Below, piece by piece: positions 8,604-16,631 of a stretch of 64,000 nucleotides of DNA (positions within the stretch are counted from its first letter, which is position 1; every line of letters starts with the position of its first letter). The notes under the pieces were generated by a model. That model was given only the letters and a program-made list of their open reading frames with translations. It ran no database searches and was not told the origin of the DNA. The position numbers and the translations under genes were made by a program. The stretch comes from Sedimentibacter sp. zth1. GTDB taxonomy: Bacteria > Bacillota > Clostridia > Tissierellales > Sedimentibacteraceae. The DNA lies in the NCBI RefSeq assembly GCF_017352195.1, contig NZ_CP071445.1:992001-1056000 (forward strand), given 5' to 3'.

Positions 8604-8799
8604 CTTTACTACCTCCTAAATATATTGCGCTATCTGGACATCTTAATTCACATAATCCACATTTAATACAGTTATCTATATTTACAATAACAGCTTTTTC
8701 TTGCTCTATAGCAAGAACTTGTTTTGGACAAAATGCTGCGCATATTCCACAACCCTTACACCATTCTTTGTTAATAGTTAGACTATTTTTATTAGCCAT
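8596..8799 (-). CDS. korD: 2-oxoacid:ferredoxin oxidoreductase, delta (ferredoxin) subunit
   Basis: A 67-aa polyferredoxin subunit with two [4Fe-4S] motifs, CKGCGICAAFCP and CIKCGLCELRCP. It relays electrons from the TPP site to external ferredoxin. It is the first gene of the operon. An AGGAGGT ribosome-binding site precedes the ATG, and a promoter with flanking repeats lies 45-110 bp upstream. It is shorter than free two-cluster ferredoxins with extensions and is clearly part of the complex by its 8-bp overlap with korA. Confidence 0.93.
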   Translation of the reverse strand: MANKNSLTINKEWCKGCGICAAFCPKQVLAIEQEKAVIVNIDNCIKCGLCELRCPDSAIYLGGSKDE

Positions 8800-8842
8800 C
8801 TTTTAACCTCCTAGTTTTTAAAACTATTTTATTGACACATCT

Positions 8843-8870
8843 ATATTAACACATTATTATTTTTTTGCAA
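8843..8870 (-). promoter_or_regulatory. Candidate promoter of korDABC-rpiR
   Basis: On the minus strand TTGCAA (8865-8870), a 16-bp spacer and TAATAT (8843-8848). Both boxes match consensus in only four positions, so the promoter would be weak without help. Its -35 box is part of one of the two 17-bp direct repeats. Confidence 0.5.
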
Positions 8871-8911
8871 GAAAAATTTCATTATTTTTTAAAATTGCAA
8901 GAATAATTTCA
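8865..8911 (-). repeat. Two 17-bp direct repeats at the kor promoter (candidate operators)
   Basis: On the minus strand TGAAATTATTCTTGCAA (8895-8911) and TGAAATTTTTCTTGCAA (8865-8881) differ at one base and are exactly 30 bp apart, about three helix turns. Each contains a GAA-N4-TTC dyad. The second ends in the -35 box. Inference: binding sites for the RpiR protein encoded at the end of this operon. Confidence 0.55.
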
Positions 8912-8963
8912 ATTTATGCATTGACTTGCTTTGTGTAACGTTTTCCATGCTCCTTTATAGTGT

Positions 8964-9010
8964 TAAAAATAGCAAAATGCATGAAATAATTTACATAAAT
9001 CATGCATTTT
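8964..9010 (-). terminator. Terminator after the YtqB/MnmM-like gene
   Basis: On the minus strand AAAATGCATGA pairs perfectly with TCATGCATTTT (11 bp, 15-nt loop), starting three bases after the stop codon at 9014. It is followed by GCTATTTTT. The short interrupted U-tract makes it a moderate terminator. Confidence 0.75.
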
Positions 9011-9013
9011 TAT

Positions 9014-9586
9014 CTATTTATTTGATTCTATAATATATATTTCAGGTGGAAAATTGTTTTTGTTCAATAGCTTTATTTTTATAACATTATATTTTCTTCT
9101 ATCAAGATTTGAAATATACTCTAAAATATGATTAGATTCCTCACCCTCATCGTGAAGAATGTACGAGGATATGTAAATCCTTCCAATATCACTCATTCTC
9201 ATAATAGCATTTTCTATTGCTCTAATACTACTTTGATAATTTGTTTTAACTGTTTTATCTGAATTTGGCAAGTACCCAAGGTTAAATACACATATATCTA
9301 TTTTAGTATTAATATATTGTAAAAGATTTTCATGTGAATCCAATATTAATTTATAGTTATCGCAATTATTATCATTTAATAATTTTTCTGTATTTTTAAT
9401 TGCATTATCTTGAACATCAAATCCATACACAAATCCATTATTTTGACATAAATTGCATAAAAATAGTGTATCAAATCCGTTACCTACTGTAGCATCAATA
9501 CATTTTAAATTTTTATCATCTTCATAGCTATTTTTTATCAGCATGTGTACAAAATCTACAATTTTTCCATACTTTATATCATTCAT
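9014..9586 (-). CDS. mnmM: Class I SAM-dependent methyltransferase, YtqB/MnmM family
   Basis: A 190-aa Rossmann-fold methyltransferase of the rRNA_methylase/YtqB family. The SAM motif is DATVGNGFDTLFL at about residue 31, FDVQ follows as motif II, and NLGYLPNSDK is the family catalytic-site motif (normally NLGYLPGGDK). Established knowledge: Bacillus YtqB was assigned as MnmM, the tRNA nm5s2U34 methyltransferase; I transfer that role only by family. It lies 11 bp after rluB and ends in a terminator. The N-terminus is complete. Confidence 0.8.
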   Translation of the reverse strand: MNDIKYGKIVDFVHMLIKNSYEDDKNLKCIDATVGNGFDTLFLCNLCQNNGFVYGFDVQDNAIKNTEKLLNDNNCDNYKLILDSHENLLQYINTKIDICVFNLGYLPNSDKTVKTNYQSSIRAIENAIMRMSDIGRIYISSYILHDEGEESNHILEYISNLDRRKYNVIKIKLLNKNNFPPEIYIIESNK

Positions 9587-9597
9587 TTATACCACCT

Positions 9598-10311
9598 CTA
9601 CAAAGATTTTAGATATTTTATTTCTTCATCACTTAGATAATTCCAAGTTCCAATAGTTAAATCTTTCAATTCAATACTGCCAAAAGAAATCCTCTTAAGT
9701 GAAATAACCTCTTTCCCAACTGCTGCTAGCATTTTTCTCACCTGTCTATTCTTACCTTCATAAATACTTATTCTAACTTTTGTTATAACTCCATCAGAAT
9801 TTAGGATATCTACTATTGCAGGTGATGTTGTATATTCTTCTATTTTTATTCCATGTCTTAACCATCCTACATCTGTAGCATTTAATCTTCCTTTGACCTT
9901 GGCAATATATGTTTTATAAACCTTGTATCTTGGATGCATCAACTTATTGGCTAAATCTCCATCGTTTGTTAACAATAAAAGTCCGCTTGTATCATAGTCA
10001 AGTCTACCTATTGGATATATTCTATCAGGTATATCAATTAAATCTATAACACATTTTCTATCAAACTGATCTTTAACTGTTGTCACATATCCTGTAGGTT
10101 TATTAAGCTTTATATATAATAATTTTTCCACTGGTTTAATTTTTTTACCATTAACACATACACTATCCTTTTCTGTATCGACTTTAAATCCTAATTCATT
10201 TACTAATTCATCATTAACTGTGACTTTACCATCTAATATCATTTCTTCAGCTTTTCTTCTTGAAGTTACTCCACAATTAGCAATATATTTTTGTAATCTT
10301 TCGTAAGACAT
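9598..10311 (-). CDS. rluB: RsuA/RluB-type pseudouridine synthase
   Basis: A 237-aa pseudouridine synthase. The N-terminal S4 RNA-binding domain (MSYERLQKYIANCGVTSRRKAEEMI) is followed by the RsuA/RluB catalytic domain. The catalytic aspartate is in GRLDYDTSGLLLLTNDG near residue 104. The KNRQVRKML motif closes the active site. Family role: makes pseudouridine 2605-equivalent in 23S rRNA helix 89, though RluE/F or RsuA specificity cannot be excluded from sequence. It starts a two-gene transcript with the methyltransferase. Confidence 0.92.
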   Translation of the reverse strand: MSYERLQKYIANCGVTSRRKAEEMILDGKVTVNDELVNELGFKVDTEKDSVCVNGKKIKPVEKLLYIKLNKPTGYVTTVKDQFDRKCVIDLIDIPDRIYPIGRLDYDTSGLLLLTNDGDLANKLMHPRYKVYKTYIAKVKGRLNATDVGWLRHGIKIEEYTTSPAIVDILNSDGVITKVRISIYEGKNRQVRKMLAAVGKEVISLKRISFGSIELKDLTIGTWNYLSDEEIKYLKSL

Positions 10312-10341
10312 CTTAATTCCTCGTATTCTTTAATTTATATT

Positions 10342-10361
10342 TATTATATCAAGAATATTAT
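10342..10361 (-). promoter_or_regulatory. Candidate promoter(s) for rluB
   Basis: Two perfect TATAAT boxes on the minus strand lie at 10356-10361 and 10342-10347. The nearer one is preceded by TGA, an extended -10. No good TTGACA box is spaced correctly, so which one is used is uncertain. Confidence 0.45.
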
Positions 10362-10419
10362 AATATATTTTACTTTTTTTTAAAAGTTTTTTATAAAGTC
10401 ACCATATTTTTAAAACGAC

Positions 10420-10460
10420 AAAAAAAGAGCTGCTAAATAATTTAATATTTAATACAGCTC
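10420..10460 (-). terminator. Intrinsic terminator of the hydCBA operon
   Basis: On the minus strand GAGCTG pairs with CAGCTC, with further A-T pairing inside, followed by TTTTTTT. It starts 14 bp after the hydA stop codon. Confidence 0.85.
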
Positions 10461-10474
10461 CTTATATTTATATA

Positions 10475-12175
10475 CTAATGCTTATGCACGTGTAATATGT
10501 GTCTTTTATCTTTTAAAATTGTACTGTAAACTTGTTCTATAATAGGGTTTTCTGAAGCGCGTTTTATTTGTCTAGTTTTATCTATTGAATAAAGTCCTTT
10601 TGATCTTAATCTTCTAACATTAGCAATAGGACGCTTATCTGGTGCTGGTTGTCCTCCACCGGCAATACAACCACCTATACAAGACATAACCTCAACTAAA
10701 TCGTATTTTTTCTCTCCAGCCTTCATTTGCTTGATAACCTCATCTGCATTTTTAAGACCATGTACTACACAAATGCTTATCGTTCTATCGCCAAGTGTAA
10801 CAGATGCTTCTTTAACTGCTTCTAATCCTCTAACCTCATTAAAGATTATTTCACTTTCAGCTTTTGATTTTTTACCATTCAATACTCTACGTAAAACTGC
10901 TTCTGCAACACCACCAGTAGCACCAAATATAACTCCTGAACCTGATGAAATACCAAAAGGCATATCTAAAGATTCTTCTTCAAGGTCATTGAAATTTATA
11001 CCCATTTCTTTAATCATCATTGAAAGTTCTTGTGTTGTAAGAACTAAATCAACCTCTTTTGTACCATTATCTGTAAATTCTTCTCTAGAAGCTTCCATTT
11101 TTTTTGCTGTACAAGGCATAATAGATATAACAAAGGTTTCTTTCAAATCCTGTTTATCTTTCTCTATAAATGCTTCTTTTGTAACTGTTCCAAACATTTG
11201 TTGAGGTGATTTACATGATGAAATATGTGGCAACAATTCGGGATATCTATTTTCAGCAAATTTAACCCATGCAGGACAACATGATGTAAACAATGGTAAA
11301 CTACCATCATTTTTAGTTAATTTTTCTAAAAACTCATCGCTTTCCTCTATTACTGTTAAATCTGCAGCAAATGAAGTATCATAAATCTCGTCAAAACCTA
11401 ATTTTCTCAACGCTGTTACAGTTTTTCCAAGTGATGCTGTACCAGGTTTAAGTCCAAATTCTTCTCCAATTGCTACTCTAACTGCTGGAGCAATTTGTGC
11501 AACTACTCTTTTTGTTTTATCAAATATTGCATCCCATGCCTTTTGAGTTTCGTTGTTTATTGTTATAGCACCAGTTGGGCAAACAACTCTACATTGACCA
11601 CAAGAAACACAATTTGTATCATCTATAACTCTATTGAAAGCAGGTGCAATTTGGACATTTGAACCTCTGTTTACAAAACCAATTGCTCCAACACCCTGAA
11701 CTTCTTCGCACATTATAACACAGTCACCACATTTGATACATTTATTTGGATTCCTTATAATTGCCTTGCTTGATTTATCTATAGGAATTTCTTTTCTTGG
11801 TGAATCAAATCTATTTTTTGTTATACCATATCTTCTTGCTAAATCTTGTAATTTGCATTTTCCTGTAACGTCACATGCTGTACAATCCTTATCATGATTT
11901 GCAAGTAGTAACTCAAGAATCATTTTTCTATATTTTCTAACTCTTGCACTATTAGTGTATATTTCTAAACCATCTTTTGGTTTTTCAGAACATGACGCAA
12001 TTATATTTCCTCTTGCAGTTTCAACACTACACATTCTACATGACCCATGAACACTTAATTCAGAGTGATAGCAAAATGTCGGCACGTCTATTCCAACACT
12101 TCTTATAACAGACAAAATATTTTTTTCATTTGTAAATGGCACTTTCATACCATCAATAATCATAGTTCCAGCCAT
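10475..12175 (-). CDS. hydA: [FeFe] hydrogenase catalytic subunit (trimeric HydABC type)
   Basis: The hydrogen-producing subunit of an NADH/ferredoxin-linked hydrogenase. It has an N-terminal [2Fe-2S] domain (CYHSELSVHGSCRMC) and a His-Cys3 cluster site (HDKDCTACDVTGKC). Two [4Fe-4S] motifs follow (CIKCGDCVIMCEE and CVSCGQCRVVCP). The three H-cluster signatures are TSCCPAW, MPCTAKKME and MSCIGGCIAGGGQP, all with intact cysteines. A small-subunit domain ends the protein. I chose the ATG at 12175 because AAGGAGG lies just upstream; an ATG at 12229 in frame would overlap hydB by 50 bp. Size 566 aa fits bifurcating enzymes. Confidence 0.95.
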   Translation of the reverse strand: MAGTMIIDGMKVPFTNEKNILSVIRSVGIDVPTFCYHSELSVHGSCRMCSVETARGNIIASCSEKPKDGLEIYTNSARVRKYRKMILELLLANHDKDCTACDVTGKCKLQDLARRYGITKNRFDSPRKEIPIDKSSKAIIRNPNKCIKCGDCVIMCEEVQGVGAIGFVNRGSNVQIAPAFNRVIDDTNCVSCGQCRVVCPTGAITINNETQKAWDAIFDKTKRVVAQIAPAVRVAIGEEFGLKPGTASLGKTVTALRKLGFDEIYDTSFAADLTVIEESDEFLEKLTKNDGSLPLFTSCCPAWVKFAENRYPELLPHISSCKSPQQMFGTVTKEAFIEKDKQDLKETFVISIMPCTAKKMEASREEFTDNGTKEVDLVLTTQELSMMIKEMGINFNDLEEESLDMPFGISSGSGVIFGATGGVAEAVLRRVLNGKKSKAESEIIFNEVRGLEAVKEASVTLGDRTISICVVHGLKNADEVIKQMKAGEKKYDLVEVMSCIGGCIAGGGQPAPDKRPIANVRRLRSKGLYSIDKTRQIKRASENPIIEQVYSTILKDKRHILHVHKH

Positions 12176-12179
12176 CTCT

Positions 12180-14054
12180 CTAAACCTCCTTAATTGCTTT
12201 AAATGGGCATGTATCGATACAAGTCCCACACTTAATACATTTTTTAGTATCTATTGTAAATGGTTCTTTAATTTTACCAGTTATTGCTCCAACAGGACAT
12301 ACTTTTGAACATTTACTACATCCTTTACAAATATCTTTATCAATTTGTATTTTAGTAAGTTTTTTACATGTTTTAGTTGGGCAAACTTTATCTACAACGT
12401 GTGCCATATATTCATCTTTGAAATATTCAAGCGTACTCAATACAGGATTTGCAGCAGTTTTACCTAAACCGCATAATGCTGTATTTTTAACTGTATCAGC
12501 TAATTCATATAATAAATCAATGTCCTCAACCGTTCCATTGCCTGCTACTATTCTCTCCAATATTTCAAGCATTCTCTTAGTGCCTTCTCGACAAGGTATA
12601 CACTTACCACAACTTTCTTTTTGTGTAAAATTCATAAAGAATCTTGCTACTTCAACCATACAAGTATCTTCATCCATTACAACCATACCACCCGAACCAA
12701 TCATTGCACCAACTTCTTTTAATGAATCGAAGTCAAGCTTGATATCAAGGTGTTTTTCAATAAAACATAAGCAACCACCAGATGGTCCACCAATTTGAAC
12801 AGCTTTAAATCTCTTTCCGTCCCTAATACCACCACCTATATCGAAAATAACTTCTCTAAGTGTAGTTCCCATAGGAACTTCAATCAATCCTGTATTAACA
12901 ACATTTCCTGTTAATGCAAACGCTTTTGTTCCAGGACTTGTTTCTGTACCATACTTTCTGTATCCATCTATGCCTTCATTGATAACAATTGGAACATTAG
13001 CAAACGTTTCTACGTTGTTTAAAACTGTAGGCTTAGCCCATAAGCCTTGCTCAACTGTTCTTGGAGGCTTAACTCTTGGCATACCTCTTTCACCTTGTAT
13101 AGAAGCAGTAAGTGCACTACCTTCTCCACAAACAAAAGCACCTGCACCTTGATTGATATGTATATCAAAATTAAAGTTAGAACCTAAAATATTTTTTCCA
13201 AGCAAACCATAATCTTTAGCTTGTTCTATAGCAATTGATAATCTTTCAATAGCCATAGGATACTCTGCTCTAACATATATGTAACCATTATTAGCACCCG
13301 TCGCAAATCCAGCAATCATCATACCTTCAATTATTTTGTGAGGATCACCTTCCATTATACTTCTATCCATAAAAGCACCTGGGTCTCCCTCATCACCATT
13401 ACAAACTACATATTTAACTGGTTCCTTTTGATTTAATACCTGTTCCCATTTTTTACCTGTCGGAAAACCTCCACCACCACGTCCTCTTAAGCCTGCTTCA
13501 CTAACTAATGCACAAATTTCTTTTGATCTCATTTCAGTAAGTGCAATACCGGCAGCTTTATATCCGCCTTTTGCTATGTATTCTTGAATATGTTCTGCAT
13601 CTATACGTCCACAATTTTCTAAAACTGTCCTTGTTTGTTTTTTATAAAATGGTATTTCATCTTCTGTAGGGTAAACCTTTCCATTGGATTTAAACATCAG
13701 TCTTTCTACCGGTTTTCTGTTTATTACAGTAGTTTGAACTATTTCTTCACAATCTTCAACTTTTACATGTAAATATAAATAATTAAAAGGTTCTATTCTT
13801 ACCAATGGTCCTGCTTCACAAAAACCATGACATCCGCTTTTTTTAACACTTATACCTTCTTGCTCTTTCTCCAAGTTTACTTCTACAAGTAAACCTTTTT
13901 CTTTAACTAATTCCTTAATACGTTCATAAATTTTTAATGATCCACCGGCAACGCAACCTGTACCACCACAAACTAGAACTTTTATATATTGTTTTTCTAA
14001 AGATTTTCTATAAGTTTCAGATACACTCAATAATTCTTCAAAACTTTTTATCAT
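12180..14054 (-). CDS. hydB: Bifurcating hydrogenase NuoF-like subunit (FMN, NADH-binding)
   Basis: A 624-aa NuoF/HydB protein. The order is: thioredoxin-like [2Fe-2S] domain (CGGTGC and SGCHGFC), then the NADH/FMN domain with GRGGGGFPTGKKWE and NGDEGDPGAFMDRSIMEGDP. The SLBB region and the [4Fe-4S] site ESCGKCIPCREG come next. The C-terminus has two ferredoxin motifs, CKGCSKCSKVCP and CIKCGTCIDTCP. With HydA and HydC it forms the NAD- and ferredoxin-dependent hydrogenase. It shares TAATG with hydC and has 4 bp before the hydA start. All cofactor cysteines I checked are present. Confidence 0.95.
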   Translation of the reverse strand: MIKSFEELLSVSETYRKSLEKQYIKVLVCGGTGCVAGGSLKIYERIKELVKEKGLLVEVNLEKEQEGISVKKSGCHGFCEAGPLVRIEPFNYLYLHVKVEDCEEIVQTTVINRKPVERLMFKSNGKVYPTEDEIPFYKKQTRTVLENCGRIDAEHIQEYIAKGGYKAAGIALTEMRSKEICALVSEAGLRGRGGGGFPTGKKWEQVLNQKEPVKYVVCNGDEGDPGAFMDRSIMEGDPHKIIEGMMIAGFATGANNGYIYVRAEYPMAIERLSIAIEQAKDYGLLGKNILGSNFNFDIHINQGAGAFVCGEGSALTASIQGERGMPRVKPPRTVEQGLWAKPTVLNNVETFANVPIVINEGIDGYRKYGTETSPGTKAFALTGNVVNTGLIEVPMGTTLREVIFDIGGGIRDGKRFKAVQIGGPSGGCLCFIEKHLDIKLDFDSLKEVGAMIGSGGMVVMDEDTCMVEVARFFMNFTQKESCGKCIPCREGTKRMLEILERIVAGNGTVEDIDLLYELADTVKNTALCGLGKTAANPVLSTLEYFKDEYMAHVVDKVCPTKTCKKLTKIQIDKDICKGCSKCSKVCPVGAITGKIKEPFTIDTKKCIKCGTCIDTCPFKAIKEV

Positions 14055-14536
14055 TATATCTTCTCTCCCATCTTTATCTTATTAATTAACTCAACAGCTA
14101 ACTCTGGAGTCATTTTAGGGAAAACCTTATCATTAATTGTTATAACAGGAGCAAGTCCACATGCTCCTAAGCACGAAACTGTCTCTAAAGTAAATTTCAT
14201 ATCATCCGTAGTATGTTTTTCTTCAGACAACTTTAATTCTTTTCTCATAGCATCCAAAATACGGGTCGATTTTCTAACATGACACGCTGTTCCATCACAA
14301 ATTTTTATAACATTTTCACCTTTTGGTTCCAATGAGAAATTTTCATAAAATGTTGCAACACCATAAACTTTTGATTGGCTTAAATCCAACATTTCTGCAA
14401 TCAATATCATTGCATCTTCAGGTAGATATCGATATTCTTTTTGTATAGCTTGCATAATGTTAATCAACTGTGCTTTTTCACAATTAAATTTATTAACAAC
14501 TTCAGCTACTTTTTGTTTCATCTCATCTGCTATCAT
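14054..14536 (-). CDS. hydC: Bifurcating hydrogenase NuoE-like [2Fe-2S] subunit
   Basis: A 160-aa NuoE/HydC subunit with a thioredoxin-like [2Fe-2S] fold. The cluster ligands are CDGTAC and CLGAC, four cysteines in the usual spacing. The N-terminal helical part with YRYLPEDAMILIAE is typical. It is first in the hydCBA operon, has AGGGGA before the ATG and is driven by a strong promoter. Family role: electron transfer between the FMN subunit and the rest of the complex. Confidence 0.95.
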   Translation of the reverse strand: MIADEMKQKVAEVVNKFNCEKAQLINIMQAIQKEYRYLPEDAMILIAEMLDLSQSKVYGVATFYENFSLEPKGENVIKICDGTACHVRKSTRILDAMRKELKLSEEKHTTDDMKFTLETVSCLGACGLAPVITINDKVFPKMTPELAVELINKIKMGEKI

Positions 14537-14589
14537 TTTAATCCCCTCAAATTAATATTTTTAACACATAATCCATGTTAACATATTGT

Positions 14590-14618
14590 AGTATACATTA
14601 TGATTATAAATTTGGCAA
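14590..14618 (-). promoter_or_regulatory. Strong sigma-A promoter of hydCBA
   Basis: On the minus strand TTGCCA (14613-14618), 17 bp, TATACT (14590-14595). It gives a leader of about 45 nt. The leader contains the palindrome ATGTTAACAT just after the likely transcription start. The gene-free region 14537-14843 otherwise holds the Rex-like site and the terminator of the carboxypeptidase gene. Confidence 0.85.
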
Positions 14619-14634
14619 GAGATTTTTAAACATT

Positions 14635-14652
14635 TTGTTAATTGTTTTACAA
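14635..14652. promoter_or_regulatory. Rex-like redox operator upstream of hydCBA
   Basis: TTGTTAATTGTTTTACAA matches the clostridial Rex consensus TTGTTAA-N4-TTAACAA at 13 of 14 defined positions. It lies 17 bp upstream of the hyd -35 box. Rex senses the NADH/NAD ratio and represses fermentation genes in clostridia (established). No rex gene is in the window, so use by Rex is inferred. Confidence 0.6.
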
Positions 14653-14776
14653 TATTAGTAATAAATGGATTATAATTTATTATATTAAGTGTGATTCTAA
14701 AAACTATTATTCAGCTTAATTAAATTTATGACACTTATTATAATTTTCTTGCATTTTATATTGTTTATTAAATAAC

Positions 14777-14819
14777 AAAATCTATGACTATTATTATTAA
14801 AATATCAGTCATAGATTTT
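14777..14819 (-). terminator. Hairpin terminator after the carboxypeptidase gene
   Basis: A perfect 13-bp inverted repeat AAAATCTATGACT/AGTCATAGATTTT with a 17-nt loop starts 25 bp after the stop at 14844. On the minus strand it runs into GTTATTT, so the U-tract is interrupted. Confidence 0.75.
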
Positions 14820-14843
14820 ACATATTTATTTATTTTATGAATA

Positions 14844-15881
14844 TTATTGATAATTCAGTTTTCCTGTATATATAATTTTATCTTTTAAACAAACATTAAA
14901 AAAGCCATAAACTTTATTATTTATTTCATTTTCTATATGAGAAATTGTTTTTATTATTTTAATACTTATATTTTCCTTTTCTTCTTCTGTTAAGATGTAA
15001 CTAAATCCACTATCCGCTAACACTGGTTTTTTTTCGTCATCTATTAACATAAGTTGTTTTTCATCAACTATATTATACTTTCTATAATTTTCAAATGCAT
15101 AATCAAATACTTTATAGCTATCTCTGAACCATTCACTATCATTTAATACTACAACTATTAATTCCATTTCATCTTTTTTTGCAGAAGCAACTAAACACCT
15201 TCCAGCAACTTTAGTATATCCTATTTTTACTCCTGTACCATATTTATACTGATAAACAACCTTATTTTTATTTATAAAATAAAAATTATTTTCCGAATTA
15301 TTATACTGTTTTGTAGCTGCTATTTTTCTAAACAATTCATTTCGTAAAGCATATTTTGTAATTATCGCCAAATCATAAGCAGTTGTATAATGATTTTTAT
15401 CATGTAAGCCATGAGGATTTACAAAATTCGTATTGTATGCACCAAGCTTCAAAGCCTTTAAATTCATTTTATCAACGAAATTATCAACGTTTTTATTACC
15501 TGCAAAATATGCTACTGATGTAGCTGCATCATTACCACTTCTCAGCATAACTCCATATAATAAATCAATCATTTTTGCCTTTTGATTTGGTATTAAATAC
15601 AAACTTGAACCTTCAATATTGGTACATTTTGCAGGAATGCAAACTATATCATTTAAATTTTTATATTCTTCTATTGCCAATATCGCAGTCATAATTTTAG
15701 TAGTACTAGCCATATACATTTTTTTATCAGCATTTTTAGATGCAATGATACGCCCTGAATCAGCATCAATTACAATATAAGCCTCTGCATTTACAAATGG
15801 CATATCATCAGCATAAACTTTCACAGATAAAAGGTTACATAATAAAATTAGACACAGAAATTTAATCATGAAATTTTTCAT
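14844..15881 (-). CDS. D-alanyl-D-alanine carboxypeptidase-like protein (S11) with KIG instead of KTG
   Basis: A 345-aa exported S11 penicillin-binding protein: signal peptide at about 1-24 (ending VYA), then SxxK at S59-K62 (STTK) and SGN at 115-117. The third motif reads K219-I220-G221 rather than KTG. The Thr of KTG contacts the substrate carboxylate in this family, so activity may be reduced or altered. The second window paralogue (dacF) keeps KTG. The gene overlaps the ytfJ-like gene by 20 bp; the nearest ribosome-binding site (AAAGGAGA) is about 12 bases from the ATG. Inference: a spore cortex or wall enzyme, given the neighbourhood. Confidence 0.85.
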   Translation of the reverse strand: MKNFMIKFLCLILLCNLLSVKVYADDMPFVNAEAYIVIDADSGRIIASKNADKKMYMASTTKIMTAILAIEEYKNLNDIVCIPAKCTNIEGSSLYLIPNQKAKMIDLLYGVMLRSGNDAATSVAYFAGNKNVDNFVDKMNLKALKLGAYNTNFVNPHGLHDKNHYTTAYDLAIITKYALRNELFRKIAATKQYNNSENNFYFINKNKVVYQYKYGTGVKIGYTKVAGRCLVASAKKDEMELIVVVLNDSEWFRDSYKVFDYAFENYRKYNIVDEKQLMLIDDEKKPVLADSGFSYILTEEEKENISIKIIKTISHIENEINNKVYGFFNVCLKDKIIYTGKLNYQ

Positions 15882-16254
15882 TGCTACATTTCTTCTCCTT
15901 TACTCCTTTTATGTTAGTAATTATGTTTGATACCACAGAAGCAATATCGTTAACAGGACTTGATACACCATTTAAATTTATTGATTTTATTTCATCATCG
16001 TTTTCATATATCAGTAATTGTGGACTTAGTGATAAATTTACATACGCTGCTCCAGCAAATGGTTTAGTATCTACATTTCTAAATTTTTTTTCTAAATCGC
16101 CTCCACCAACTACAAAATTCATATTTAATTTTGATATAGCTAAGTAATTTGAATTTTCATACTTTATTGTACTACTAATAAGCTTCTCATTTTCAGTTAT
16201 ACTGTTGATATTGTTTAATGTCGTTTTTATTATACTTTCAATATCACTACTCAT
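15862..16254 (-). CDS. YtfJ/GerW-like sporulation protein
   Basis: A 130-aa protein resembling the YtfJ (GerW) family: an N-terminal helix with IESIIKTTLNNI, then a beta-rich part with VVGGGDLEKK and a KPFAGAAYVNLSLSPQLLI segment like the G-rich core of YtfJ. Bacillus GerW is needed for spore germination; here the sequence is divergent and the glycine-rich loop shorter. It lies between a DUF2953 (YtfI) gene and a D,D-carboxypeptidase, the same association as ytfI-ytfJ in Bacillus. Family call is moderate; function is inferred from context. Confidence 0.7.
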   Translation of the reverse strand: MSSDIESIIKTTLNNINSITENEKLISSTIKYENSNYLAISKLNMNFVVGGGDLEKKFRNVDTKPFAGAAYVNLSLSPQLLIYENDDEIKSINLNGVSSPVNDIASVVSNIITNIKGVKEKKCSNEKFHD

Positions 16255-16623
16255 TTAATACACCCCTTTGGTTATAATATTTACAACGCTAAATTCTATT
16301 GCAACAGACAATTTATTATTATAGCATTCAGAATAAAAATTTATATCTTTTATATAAAAAGGTCGTATAAGGTACTTAAATCTAACCCTTATATTTCTTT
16401 TATATAAATCAATTTTATTTTCATTCTTATCAAGCAATTTCTTAATTATTTTCAAAAAATTATATTTAATTTTTATCGTTTTAGAAAACTTGAATAAAAC
16501 TATTTTGATTAATACTATTGCTTCGTTATATGTTATATTTAATTTTACTTTTATTATTATTGACAAATACAACATTAATATAACTAATAGTATAACTAAA
16601 ATTATTACAAATAATACCTTCAT
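16255..16623 (-). CDS. DUF2953 (YtfI-like) membrane protein
   Basis: A small protein with one N-terminal membrane segment (VLFVIILVILLVILMLYLSIII) and a basic remainder, followed by a beta-rich end. It fits the DUF2953/YtfI family by size and by sitting next to the ytfJ-like gene. The frame is open to a TTG at 16683, which would overlap scpB and lie across a terminator hairpin. I prefer the ATG at 16623 (MKVLFVI), giving 122 residues, although it has no good ribosome-binding site. Function is unknown; sporulation-linked by association. Confidence 0.6.
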   Translation of the reverse strand: MKVLFVIILVILLVILMLYLSIIIKVKLNITYNEAIVLIKIVLFKFSKTIKIKYNFLKIIKKLLDKNENKIDLYKRNIRVRFKYLIRPFYIKDINFYSECYNNKLSVAIEFSVVNIITKGVY

Positions 16624-16631
16624 ATCTAAAT

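Noticed and set aside
10731-11204. A 157-codon plus-strand open frame opposite hydA
   Set aside because: It mirrors the conserved hydrogenase coding sequence and has no family features or start signal.
12176-12229. Longer hydA start at 12229
   Set aside because: It would overlap hydB by 50 bp and add 18 residues not seen in the family, while the ATG at 12175 has a proper AAGGAGG.
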